Made by a program: the position numbers and the translations under genes
NCBI GenBank assembly: GCA_019090225.1
Contig: JAHRWI010000081.1
Span: 1-18,356, forward strand
Direction: 5' to 3'
DNA: 18,356 nucleotides
From: Porticoccaceae bacterium
GTDB lineage: Bacteria; Pseudomonadota; Gammaproteobacteria; Pseudomonadales; Porticoccaceae
The notes under the pieces: model-generated
Database searches by the model: none
What the model saw: the letters and a program-made list of their open reading frames with translations, nothing else
Told to the model about the DNA's origin: nothing
Shown here: positions 6,844 to 14,412 of the stretch, piece by piece
Numbering within the stretch: position 1 is the first letter of the stretch
Layout: every line of letters starts with the position of its first letter

Positions 6844-7887
6844 TTAAAGTGCTCCGTCGATTACTTGCCACTGAAGTTGTTCTCCAGCAGATAAAGGCAC
6901 CATAGCCTCGTTGCCGAGTTTGCTCGACTGAGGCAGTTGCCAGGGTTCATGGCGCAAGGTGATGGTCTCGGTGTTTCTCGGTAGGCCGTAATAATCGGCG
7001 CCAAAGTGGCTGGCAAATCCCTCTAGTTTGTCGAGGGCCTCGGCCCGGCTAAAAGCCTCTGCATAAAGCTCGATGGCCGCGTGATGGGAATAACAGCCAG
7101 CACAACCGCAGGCGCTTTCCTTGCTGCTTTTTGAATGGGGTGCTGAGTCAGTGCCGAGAAAAAACTTCTTATTGCCGCTGCTTGCAGCGGCGATTAAGAC
7201 TTTTTGATGAACGTCCCGTTTCAATACTGGCAGGCAGTAGTAGTGGGGGCGTATGCCGCCAGCCAGCAGGTGATTGCGGTTAAACAGCAAATGCTGGGGG
7301 GTGATGGTGGCGGCGATATTACTATTGCTGTCGGAGACAAAGGCAACGGCGTCCCTGGTGGTAACGTGCTCAAGAATGATTTTTAACTCGGGAAAGCGCT
7401 GTACCAGTGGTACCAGAATACGCTCTATAAATACCGCTTCTCGATCAAAGATATCGATATCGGGATCAGTCACCTCGCCGTGAATTTGCAGAGGCATGCC
7501 CGACACCTGCATCTGTTCCAGGGCTTTATCGGTCGCATCGATATTGGTAACACCCGAGGCGGAATTTGTGGTTGCGCCTGCGGGATAATATTTGACGCCA
7601 TAAATAATGCCGCTCTCAGCCGCATCGCTAATGTCCTGGGCGCTGGTGTTGTCGGTCAGATACAGCGTCATCAGCGCTTGCCAGTGGCTACCGGATGGTC
7701 GTGCCGCCAGGATTTGTTCGCGATAGCTGCGGGCCTGAGTGATATTAACTATCGGCGGCGCAAGATTGGGCATGACCATGGCCCGCCCAAAATTCCGCGC
7801 CGCATCACTTACCGTATCGGCCAGGGCTGGGCCGTTGCGTAAATGCACATGCCAGTCGTCCGGTCGAGTAATGGTGAGTGTATTCAT
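6844..7887 (-). CDS. pyrC: Dihydroorotase, homodimeric PyrC type
   Basis: Zinc amidohydrolase that interconverts carbamoyl-aspartate and dihydroorotate, the third step of de novo pyrimidine synthesis; cytosolic. The 347-residue length matches the E. coli PyrC type. The metal ligands are visible: H13 and H15 in the H-x-H of DDWHVHLR, the carbamylated lysine K99 in GVKYYPAG, H136 in QIHGEV, H174 in LEHVTT and D247 in LGTDSAPH. Each is three residues before its E. coli equivalent. Residues 260-264 contain a small C-G-C-A-G-C cluster, a feature I recall from other proteins of this type. Upstream of the ATG there is no good ribosome site. Four CTGAA(A/T)T words at about 15-bp spacing lie just before the gene. 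rnt follows at 14 nt in the same operon. Confidence 0.96.
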   Translation of the reverse strand: MNTLTITRPDDWHVHLRNGPALADTVSDAARNFGRAMVMPNLAPPIVNITQARSYREQILAARPSGSHWQALMTLYLTDNTSAQDISDAAESGIIYGVKYYPAGATTNSASGVTNIDATDKALEQMQVSGMPLQIHGEVTDPDIDIFDREAVFIERILVPLVQRFPELKIILEHVTTRDAVAFVSDSNSNIAATITPQHLLFNRNHLLAGGIRPHYYCLPVLKRDVHQKVLIAAASSGNKKFFLGTDSAPHSKSSKESACGCAGCYSHHAAIELYAEAFSRAEALDKLEGFASHFGADYYGLPRNTETITLRHEPWQLPQSSKLGNEAMVPLSAGEQLQWQVIDGAL

Positions 7888-7900
7888 TGATTTATAGTTG

Positions 7901-7952
7901 TACTGAAATAGTTGGCGCTGAAATTATTGATACTGAATTCTGGGCCTGAATT
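7901..7952. repeat. Degenerate 15-bp repeats upstream of pyrC
   Basis: The word CTGAA(A/T)T starts at 7903, 7918, 7933 and 7946, with spacings of 15, 15 and 13 bp. Units read TACTGAAATAGTTGG, CGCTGAAATTATTGA and TACTGAATTCTGGGC. They occupy the 5' region of pyrC on the minus strand. They may be slippage products or a row of protein-binding sites; the sequence does not decide. Confidence 0.5.
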
Positions 7953-8146
7953 GAGACTTCAAATATCGAGCCTCTTACTTGGGTTTGCATCCTACCGGAA
8001 AGTGCCTGCCCACGACAGGTTCTCTAGCAAGGCAAGGGCTGCATCAGAGGTGCTTGTGATTCTATCAATCGACGGGCGAGCGGTTTAAAATCACGGCTGT
8101 ACCCCTCGTTTATCCAATACTCTTTCATCTTTTTATGGAGCGCTCA

Positions 8147-9379
8147 GTGTCAGAAGTGAATCAGTCCCAGATTAAAAAAGTTGTTTTAGCCTATTCCGGC
8201 GGTCTCGATACCTCGGTGATTGTGCGCTGGTTGCAGGAAACCTACGGCTGTGAAGTGGTGACCTTCACAGCGGATATCGGTCAGGGCGAGGAAGTAGAGC
8301 CAGCTCGGGCCAAGGCCGAGGCCATGGGTATTAAAGAAATTTATATCGATGATTTGCGTGAAGAATTCGTCCGCGACTTCGTCTTCCCCATGTTTCGCGC
8401 TAACACCATTTATGAGGGTGAATACCTGCTGGGCACCTCCATCGCCCGGCCGCTGATTGCCAAACGTCTTGTAGAGATCGCTAATGAAACCGGGGCCGAT
8501 GCGATATCCCACGGGGCGACGGGGAAGGGCAATGATCAGGTGCGTTTTGAGCTGGGTGCCTATGCCTTAAAGCCCGGTGTTAAAGTTATTGCCCCCTGGC
8601 GAGAGTGGGATCTGACCTCCAGAGAAACCTTGATGGCCTATTGCAGGGAGCACAATATTCTTGTGGATTTTGCCAGCCAGAAGAAAAAATCCCCCTATTC
8701 GATGGATGCTAACCTGCTGCATATTTCCTATGAAGGCGACATTCTTGAGCAACCCTGGGCCGAAGCCGAGGAGGATATGTGGCGCTGGAGTGTGTCCCCA
8801 GAGCAAGCGCCGGATCAGGCGCTTTACATTGAGCTGAGCTATCAACAGGGCGACATTATTGCTATCGATGGAGAGGCGCTTTCACCCGCCGAAGTGTTGG
8901 CCAAACTCAATGAAATCGGTGGCGCCAACGGTATTGGTCGTACGGATATTGTCGAAAATCGTTATGTGGGCATGAAGGCTCGGGGCTGTTACGAAACCCC
9001 CGGCGGTACCATTATGTTGAAGGCCCACCGGGCCATCGAATCCATCACCCTCGACCGAGAAGTGGCCCACCTTAAAGATGAATTGATGCCCCGTTATGCG
9101 AGCCTGATCTACAACGGTTACTGGTGGTCGCCGGAGCGCCAGATGCTGCAAACCATGATTGATGAGTCCCAGCAATACGTTAATGGTGTGGTCAGGTTAA
9201 AGCTTTATAAAGGCAATGTGATTGTCGCGGGTCGAAAATCAGAGGATAGTTTGTTTGATGAGCGTATCGCCACTTTTGATGACGATGCCGGTGCCTACAA
9301 TCAACAGGATGCCGAGGGTTTTATCAAGCTCAATGCCCTGCGTTTGCGCATTGCTGCAGGGAAGAATCGGCAGCCGTAA
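8147..9379 (+). CDS. argG: Argininosuccinate synthase
   Basis: Joins citrulline and aspartate with ATP to argininosuccinate, the step after ArgF in arginine synthesis; cytosolic, usually tetrameric. From GTG 8147 the protein has 410 residues. The N-type ATP pyrophosphatase P-loop AYSGGLDTS is at 15-23, followed by FTADIGQGEE and, further on, the conserved SHGATGKGNDQVRFE segment that contacts ATP and aspartate. I chose the GTG because GGAG (8137-8140) is spaced 6 nt before it, and because homologues begin only a few residues before K-K-V-V-L-A-Y-S-G-G. An in-frame ATG at 8135 would add M-E-R-S and overlaps that ribosome site. It diverges from pyrC across about 260 bp and is a single-gene unit. 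Only a weak AT-only stem (9390-9407) follows, so the terminator is uncertain. Confidence 0.95.
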   Translation: MSEVNQSQIKKVVLAYSGGLDTSVIVRWLQETYGCEVVTFTADIGQGEEVEPARAKAEAMGIKEIYIDDLREEFVRDFVFPMFRANTIYEGEYLLGTSIARPLIAKRLVEIANETGADAISHGATGKGNDQVRFELGAYALKPGVKVIAPWREWDLTSRETLMAYCREHNILVDFASQKKKSPYSMDANLLHISYEGDILEQPWAEAEEDMWRWSVSPEQAPDQALYIELSYQQGDIIAIDGEALSPAEVLAKLNEIGGANGIGRTDIVENRYVGMKARGCYETPGGTIMLKAHRAIESITLDREVAHLKDELMPRYASLIYNGYWWSPERQMLQTMIDESQQYVNGVVRLKLYKGNVIVAGRKSEDSLFDERIATFDDDAGAYNQQDAEGFIKLNALRLRIAAGKNRQP

Positions 9380-9429
9380 AAACCATAACAAAAATAAGGG
9401 TATTTTTAATTATCCATAACTCAGGGGAA

Positions 9430-9478
9430 TTGATGTGGATCAAGTGTTGCCGGTAAATGATGCTTGATAATGCGCGTG
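9430..9478 (+). promoter_or_regulatory. Fnr/Anr-dependent promoter of the cco operon
   Basis: TTGATGTGGATCAA at 9430-9443 is a perfect Fnr/Anr box (TTGAT-N4-ATCAA). A -10 element GATAAT lies at 9466-9471, within TGCTTGATAAT. A start near 9477-9478 puts the box centre (9436.5) at about -41, the class II activator position. No -35 element is needed in that architecture. This predicts activation of ccoNOQP at low oxygen by an Fnr-family regulator, as known for cbb3 operons in Pseudomonas and relatives. A weak hairpin (GGCTG 9526-9530 with CAGCC 9543-9547) lies in the leader. Confidence 0.85.
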
Positions 9479-9589
9479 GAGTCCGCGCAGTGCCCGAAAA
9501 TTCGATTGATTTTTTGAGTCGATAAGGCTGGTTTTTTACCATCAGCCTGCGAGGCGAGATGTTTCTGGAAAATTAATAAAGGGACGGAA

Positions 9590-11044
9590 ATGAATGAGTT
9601 AACTGCCGCAAATACCTCGCCCACCTACAACATGGGGGTGGTAAAGCAGTTTGCCATCATGACCGTTGTCTGGGGCATTGTCGGGATGCTGGTTGGCGTC
9701 ATCCTGGCCGCTGAAATGATCTGGCCGGATTTAAATATGGGCCTGCCCTGGCTGCATTTTGGTCGTCTGCGACCGCTGCATACCAACGCCGTGATTTTTG
9801 CTTTTGGTGGCTGTGCGCTGTTTTCCACCTCCTACTATGTTGTACAGAGAACCTGCCAGGCGACCTTATTCGCCCCTGGGCTAGCAAAGTTTACTTTCTG
9901 GGGCTGGCAGCTGGTCATCGTTGCTGCAGCTATAACCTTGCCCATGGGTTTAACCACCAGTAAAGAGTACGCCGAGCTGGAATGGCCCATCGATATTTTG
10001 ATTACCGTAGTGTGGTTGTCCTACGCAACGGTATTTTTTGGCACTATCGCCAAGCGTAAGACCTCTCATATCTATGTGGCTAACTGGTTTTATGGGGCCT
10101 TTATTCTCGCCGTCGCCATGTTGCATGTGGTCAACAGTGCGGCGATTCCTGTGTCGATGTTTAAATCCTATTCGGTTTATGCGGGCACCATCGATGCCAT
10201 GGTGCAGTGGTGGTACGGCCATAACGCGGTGGGTTTTTATTTAACTGCTGGTTTTCTCGGCATGATGTATTACTTCGTGCCTAAGCAGGCTGGTCGCCCA
10301 GTGTATTCCTACCGGCTGTCTATTGTGCATTTCTGGGCGCTGGTGGCGGTTTATATCTGGGCAGGCCCCCACCATCTACATTATTCCGCCTTACCCGATT
10401 GGGCGCAGAGCCTGGGTATGGTGATGTCGCTGATTCTGCTGGCACCCTCCTGGGGAGGCATGATCAACGGCATTATGACCCTCTCTGGTGCCTGGGATAA
10501 ATTGCGTACCGATCCGACCTTGCGCTTTTTGGTGGTTTCTCTGTCGTTTTATGGCATGTCGACCTTCGAAGGCCCGATGATGTCCATCAAGACGGTCAAC
10601 GCCCTGTCTCACAATACCGACTGGACCATCGGTCATGTCCATTCCGGTGCCCTGGGTTGGGTGGGCATGATATCTATTGGTTGCATGTATCACTTGATTC
10701 CGGTGCTGTTTGAAAAGCCCAAGATGTACAGCATTAAATTGATCAATATGCATTTCTGGCTGGCGACCATGGGTACCGTGCTTTATATCGCCTCGATGTG
10801 GGTGAACGGCATTGCCCAGGGTTTGATGTGGCGGGCCTTCAATGTCGATGGCACGTTGACCTATACCTTTGCCGAATCTATTGAGGCGAGCATGCCAGGC
10901 TACTACGTGCGTCTACTCGGTGGCACGATGTTCTTTCTGGGCATGTTGGTGATGGCTTTTAATGTCTGGCGAACCTGTTGCGGTAATCCCTCGACGGTGG
11001 ATGGGCAGCTAGTGTCATCCCTTGCTGAGGGGGACAAGCCATGA
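9590..11044 (+). CDS. ccoN: Cytochrome cbb3 oxidase subunit I
   Basis: Catalytic membrane subunit of the high-affinity cbb3 haem-copper oxidase (complex IV), which reduces O2 to water and pumps protons at low oxygen. It is 484 residues with about twelve membrane helices. Ligands are visible: H64 (haem b) in RPLHTNA; H211 plus H261 and H262 (CuB) in WYGHNAV and AGPHHLHY; H349 (haem b3) and H351 (haem b) in IGHVHSG. The tyrosine cross-linked to a CuB histidine in C-type oxidases is Y255. Each sits four residues after its P. stutzeri counterpart as I recall that numbering. A GGGACGG ribosome site lies just upstream. The stop overlaps the ccoO ATG by 4 bp, so subunits I and II are translationally coupled. 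Expression is likely oxygen-controlled from the upstream Fnr box. Confidence 0.97.
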   Translation: MNELTAANTSPTYNMGVVKQFAIMTVVWGIVGMLVGVILAAEMIWPDLNMGLPWLHFGRLRPLHTNAVIFAFGGCALFSTSYYVVQRTCQATLFAPGLAKFTFWGWQLVIVAAAITLPMGLTTSKEYAELEWPIDILITVVWLSYATVFFGTIAKRKTSHIYVANWFYGAFILAVAMLHVVNSAAIPVSMFKSYSVYAGTIDAMVQWWYGHNAVGFYLTAGFLGMMYYFVPKQAGRPVYSYRLSIVHFWALVAVYIWAGPHHLHYSALPDWAQSLGMVMSLILLAPSWGGMINGIMTLSGAWDKLRTDPTLRFLVVSLSFYGMSTFEGPMMSIKTVNALSHNTDWTIGHVHSGALGWVGMISIGCMYHLIPVLFEKPKMYSIKLINMHFWLATMGTVLYIASMWVNGIAQGLMWRAFNVDGTLTYTFAESIEASMPGYYVRLLGGTMFFLGMLVMAFNVWRTCCGNPSTVDGQLVSSLAEGDKP

Positions 11045-11655
11045 AGCACGATATCGTCGAAAAAAATATTGGCTTGATGATTGTATTGACACTGATTGCT
11101 ATGAGTTTTGGCGGTCTCGCGCAAGTGGTACCGCTATTTTTTATCCAGTCCACCACCACGCCTATAGAGGGCTTAAAACCCTTGCCAGCCCTGGTGCTTG
11201 AAGGCCGAGATATTTATATCCGCGAAGGCTGCCACGTTTGCCACACGCAGATGATCCGACCTTTTCGATCTGAGACTGAGCGCTATGGTCACTATTCAGT
11301 CGCCGGTGAGCAGGTCTATGAGCATCCTTTTCTATGGGGTTCAAAGCGAACCGGGCCAGATGTAGCACGGGTCGGTGGTCGCTACAGCGATGAATGGCAC
11401 CTCGCCCACCTTTACAACCCGAGAGATGTGGTGCCGGTATCCAATATGCCGGGTTTTCCCTGGTTGTTTGAAAATATCGTTACTGGTGAAGACACTGCGG
11501 CGAAAATGACTGCCCTGCGAAAAGTCGGTGTACCTTACACCGATAGTGATATAGCCAATGCCGCGACCCCTTTTGTTGGGGGTGGTGTCAATGAGGCGGA
11601 TGCTCTGGTGGCTTATCTTCAGCAGTTGGGCACCTTGATTAAGCAGAAGCGTTAG
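11041..11655 (+). CDS. ccoO: Cytochrome cbb3 oxidase subunit II, mono-haem c
   Basis: Membrane-anchored c-type cytochrome that passes electrons from CcoP to the haem b centre of CcoN. It is 204 residues. One N-terminal helix (about 10-33) anchors a periplasmic domain. The haem c motif C-H-V-C-H is at 64-68 within the family signature EGCHVCHTQMIRPF. SNMPGFPW further on supplies the likely axial methionine. The start overlaps ccoN by ATGA, with a GAGGGGGA ribosome site inside the ccoN end. Length and motifs are normal for the family, and only 17 nt separate it from ccoQ. Confidence 0.97.
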   Translation: MKHDIVEKNIGLMIVLTLIAMSFGGLAQVVPLFFIQSTTTPIEGLKPLPALVLEGRDIYIREGCHVCHTQMIRPFRSETERYGHYSVAGEQVYEHPFLWGSKRTGPDVARVGGRYSDEWHLAHLYNPRDVVPVSNMPGFPWLFENIVTGEDTAAKMTALRKVGVPYTDSDIANAATPFVGGGVNEADALVAYLQQLGTLIKQKR

Positions 11656-11672
11656 CGCGCCGGGGAGGACTT

Positions 11673-11945
11673 ATGGATCAGGAAACACTTTCTAGTTCCG
11701 GGGCTCTGTTTAATTCGGGGGCACTATTTGATTCTGGGACATGGTCAGGAATTGGAACCATCCTGGCCTTAGTTGCTTTTATCGGTATTTGTATCTGGGC
11801 TTACAGTGGGCGCAATAAAGCGCGTTTTGATGAGGCTGCTAATTTGCCGTTTGCCGATGAGCAGCCTGATCCAGAGACAGGCAGTAAACCTTCCACAAAT
11901 AAAGATCCTGATTTATCGGAAACAGACAAGGTGTCGAACCTATGA
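11673..11945 (+). CDS. ccoQ: Cytochrome cbb3 oxidase small subunit CcoQ
   Basis: Small single-helix subunit that stabilises the cbb3 complex or its CcoP interaction. The core, residues about 25-62, has one membrane helix followed by the typical W-A-Y-S-G-R-N-K-A-R-F-D-E-A-A-x-L-P-F signature. At 90 residues it is longer than the usual 50-65. The N-terminus carries a six-residue tandem duplication, SGALFN then SGALFD then SG, encoded by two 18-bp units (11697-11714 and 11715-11732). The C-terminus has a charged, disordered-looking tail. GGGGAGGAC gives a strong ribosome site before the ATG. The stop overlaps ccoP by 4 bp. Identity is firm from context and the signature. Confidence 0.92.
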   Translation: MDQETLSSSGALFNSGALFDSGTWSGIGTILALVAFIGICIWAYSGRNKARFDEAANLPFADEQPDPETGSKPSTNKDPDLSETDKVSNL

Positions 11946-12838
11946 GCACGTTCTGGAGTGCATGGATTATCGTTATCTTTGTGGTGACGGTGGCGGGTGT
12001 TTGTTGGGTCTTAGTGGCCAACCGGAAAGTCATCGTCAAGGAAAAACCCAAAGATGGGGAGGCACCAAAAACCGGCCACGTCTACGATGGTATCGAGGAA
12101 TACGACAACCCTCTGCCTGGCTGGTGGTTCAATATGTTTGTTGGCACGGTGGTATTTGCGGGTATCTATGTGGTGCTCTATCCGGGCCTGGGCAATTTCC
12201 CCGGCGTGTTGGGCTGGACCTCAACAGGGCAGTGGCAGGAGCAAGTAACAAAAGCCGACGAGCGTTTTGAGGCGGTATATAGCACCTTTGAAGGGCAGTC
12301 CATTGAGGAGCTGGCGCTTAATCCACAGGCATTCAAAATCGGTCGTCGTTTGTTCGGTAATAACTGTGCGGTGTGCCATGGCAGTGATGGTGGTGGTGGC
12401 TATGGCTTTCCAAATCTAAGCGATGATGACTGGCTCTATGGCGGTACACCGGAAGCTATTGAGGCTTCCATCATCCACGGTCGGCGTGGTGCTATGCCCG
12501 GCTGGTTAGCTGTGATTGGCGAAGGCGGTGTTAATCAGGTCACTGAGTATTTATTCCAGATCGGCGGCCATGAACATGACCAGGCCCTCGCAGAGGCTGG
12601 GGGAAAAGTCTATGCCACCTTCTGTGTGGCCTGCCACGGTGCCGATGCTAGTGGCAATCAGGCCATGGGGGCACCGAATTTAAAAGATGATGTCTGGCTT
12701 TATGGTCGCTCCCCGGAACTGATTAAAACCAGTATCCGTTCCGGCCGCCAGGGCTTGATGCCTGCCCAGAAGGAGATGTTGCTAGAGAGTAAGATTCGTC
12801 TGCTGACCAGTTATGTTTATAGCTTGTCGCGACAATAG
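11942..12838 (+). CDS. ccoP: Cytochrome cbb3 oxidase subunit III, di-haem c
   Basis: Di-haem cytochrome c subunit that accepts electrons from soluble or membrane cytochromes and feeds CcoO. It is 298 residues. An N-terminal helix (about 5-27), the conserved YDGIEEYDNPLPGWW segment at 48-62 and a second helix (about 62-82) are followed by two periplasmic cytochrome c domains. Haem motifs are C-A-V-C-H at 142-146 and C-V-A-C-H at 228-232. MPGW near 185-188 and LMP near 272-274 supply likely axial methionines. The two-helix N-terminus is the longer CcoP form typical of Pseudomonas relatives. The ATG overlaps the ccoQ stop (ATGA). It ends the structural operon; 45 bp without an evident terminator separate it from ccoG. 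Confidence 0.96.
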   Translation: MSTFWSAWIIVIFVVTVAGVCWVLVANRKVIVKEKPKDGEAPKTGHVYDGIEEYDNPLPGWWFNMFVGTVVFAGIYVVLYPGLGNFPGVLGWTSTGQWQEQVTKADERFEAVYSTFEGQSIEELALNPQAFKIGRRLFGNNCAVCHGSDGGGGYGFPNLSDDDWLYGGTPEAIEASIIHGRRGAMPGWLAVIGEGGVNQVTEYLFQIGGHEHDQALAEAGGKVYATFCVACHGADASGNQAMGAPNLKDDVWLYGRSPELIKTSIRSGRQGLMPAQKEMLLESKIRLLTSYVYSLSRQ

Positions 12839-12883
12839 TCTCGGTGGTAATAGCCCCGGGGGTAATGTCGTGTCGACTTTGCC

Positions 12884-14353
12884 ATGAGTACTGAGCAGCC
12901 CGACGAACATGTCGCTGATGAGTCAGAGCATGTCCTTTATCTTTACGAAACGCGTAAAAAAATCTACGCCCTGCGTTTTGTGGGCTTTTTTCGGAAACTT
13001 AAAAAGCGCAGCGGTATCCCCCTTCTACTCGGTTATTTCTTAACACCCTGGCTACAGATCGATGGCCGCCAGGCAATCTGGTTTGATTTGCCCGAGCGCA
13101 AATTCCATGTTTTCTGGATGACCTTCTGGCCTCAGGATTTCATGATGCTGGCCTGGTTATTAATTATTGCAGCCTTTGGCCTGTTCACGGTGACGGTGCT
13201 GGTGGGTCGGATCTGGTGCGGCTTCACCTGCCCGCAAACGGTCTGGACCATGATGTTTATGGGCGTCGAGCGTTATTTTGAGGGCGGTAGAAGTAAGCGT
13301 ATCAAACTCGATAGATCACCCTGGAATTTCAATAAAATCTGGCGAAAAACAGGCAAGCATGGCGGCTGGTTGTTAATAGCTTTGGCCTCGGGTTTTACCT
13401 TTGTTGCCTACTTTAGTCCGGTCAGGCAATTGAGCGTCGAATTGTTGACGTTTTCGGCCCATCCAGCGGCGGTGTTCTGGATTTTTCTACTTACCGCGAT
13501 GACTTATATGAATGCAGGCTATCTGCGCGAGCAAGTCTGCAAATATATGTGCCCCTATGCGCGTTTTCAGTCGGTGATGTTTGATCCCGACACGCTGATT
13601 GTTTCCTACGACCCGGCCCGAGGCGAGCCACGGGGTGCGCGGAAGAAACACGCTGATCGGCAGGCAGGTGCTGTGAGGACAGGTGCTGTGGGGATCGATA
13701 CTGTCGAGGCAGGTGCTGCGGGGGCGAGCGCTCTTGGAGACTGCGTTAATTGCGGTCTTTGCGTGCAGGTTTGTCCAGTGGGTATTGATATTCGCGAGGG
13801 TTTGCAATCTGAATGCATTAGTTGCGGCCTCTGTGTCGATGTCTGTAACGCCATTATGGAAAAAATGGACTACCCCAAACAGCTGATCAGTTTCACCACC
13901 GAAAACAAACTCAACAAGGGTCAAACACAGTTATTGAGGCCGCGCTTGATCGGCTATGGTCTGGGCCTTATAGCCATGTCAGCTTTATTTATCTATGCCC
14001 TGGCGACCCGCGTGCCTTTGGAACTGGATATTATTCGGGATCGCTCCATGCTGTATCGGGAAACATCTCGCGGCTTAATCGAAAACATTTATACCTTGCG
14101 CATCAACAATATGGAAAACCGAACTAATAGTTACCAGATTGAAGTTGAGGGAGATTACCCGTTTAAATTCGTCGGTGATCGTAAGATAAATGTCGAAGGT
14201 GGAGAGGTATTTACCCATTTGGTGAGGCTTGAACTAGACCCCGGATTATTAAAAGCCGGGAATACCGATGTTAATTTCCGGATTACCGCTGAGCGCGACG
14301 AAAGCATTTTCGATAGTGAACAAAGCCGCTTTATTGGACCGTTTAGGCGCTAG
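12884..14353 (+). CDS. ccoG: cbb3 oxidase assembly protein CcoG, cupric reductase
   Basis: Polytopic membrane iron-sulfur protein (formerly RdxA/FixG). In Rhodobacter it has been shown to reduce Cu(II) to Cu(I) for cbb3 assembly. It is 489 residues. WCGFTCPQT is at 111-119, QVCKYMCPYARFQ at 217-229, and two 4Fe-4S motifs are C287-C290-C293-C297 and C311-C314-C317-C321. A C-terminal helix (about 358-375) leads to a periplasmic Ig-like FixG domain. Residues 261-285 are a tandem five-residue repeat (AGAVR, TGAVG, IDTVE, AGAAG, ASALG) inserted between GARKKHADRQ and the first Fe-S motif. Without about 20 of these residues the length would match the usual 470. The ribosome site before ATG 12884 is weak. 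Confidence 0.95.
   Translation: MSTEQPDEHVADESEHVLYLYETRKKIYALRFVGFFRKLKKRSGIPLLLGYFLTPWLQIDGRQAIWFDLPERKFHVFWMTFWPQDFMMLAWLLIIAAFGLFTVTVLVGRIWCGFTCPQTVWTMMFMGVERYFEGGRSKRIKLDRSPWNFNKIWRKTGKHGGWLLIALASGFTFVAYFSPVRQLSVELLTFSAHPAAVFWIFLLTAMTYMNAGYLREQVCKYMCPYARFQSVMFDPDTLIVSYDPARGEPRGARKKHADRQAGAVRTGAVGIDTVEAGAAGASALGDCVNCGLCVQVCPVGIDIREGLQSECISCGLCVDVCNAIMEKMDYPKQLISFTTENKLNKGQTQLLRPRLIGYGLGLIAMSALFIYALATRVPLELDIIRDRSMLYRETSRGLIENIYTLRINNMENRTNSYQIEVEGDYPFKFVGDRKINVEGGEVFTHLVRLELDPGLLKAGNTDVNFRITAERDESIFDSEQSRFIGPFRR
13664..13738 (+). repeat. 15-bp tandem repeat inside ccoG
   Basis: In-frame units of 15 bp start at 13664, 13679, 13694, 13709 and 13724. The word CAGGTGCTG recurs in units 1, 2 and 4, while units 3 and 5 are diverged. 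They encode five five-residue units directly before the first 4Fe-4S cysteine of CcoG. Confidence 0.75.
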
Positions 14354-14412
14354 TTTTGGCCTTACAGATAGTGCTTTAAATTTAATACTGATACTTTATT
14401 TGGGGCAAACCT

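Noticed and set aside
7891..7896. TATAAA on the minus strand directly before the pyrC ATG, as a -10 element
   Set aside because: It lies 3 nt from the start codon, so transcription would begin inside the gene, and no -35 element is correctly spaced.
9390..9407. AAAAATA/TATTTTT inverted repeat after argG as a terminator
   Set aside because: The stem is entirely A-T with a 4-nt loop and no GC-rich part, too weak to call.
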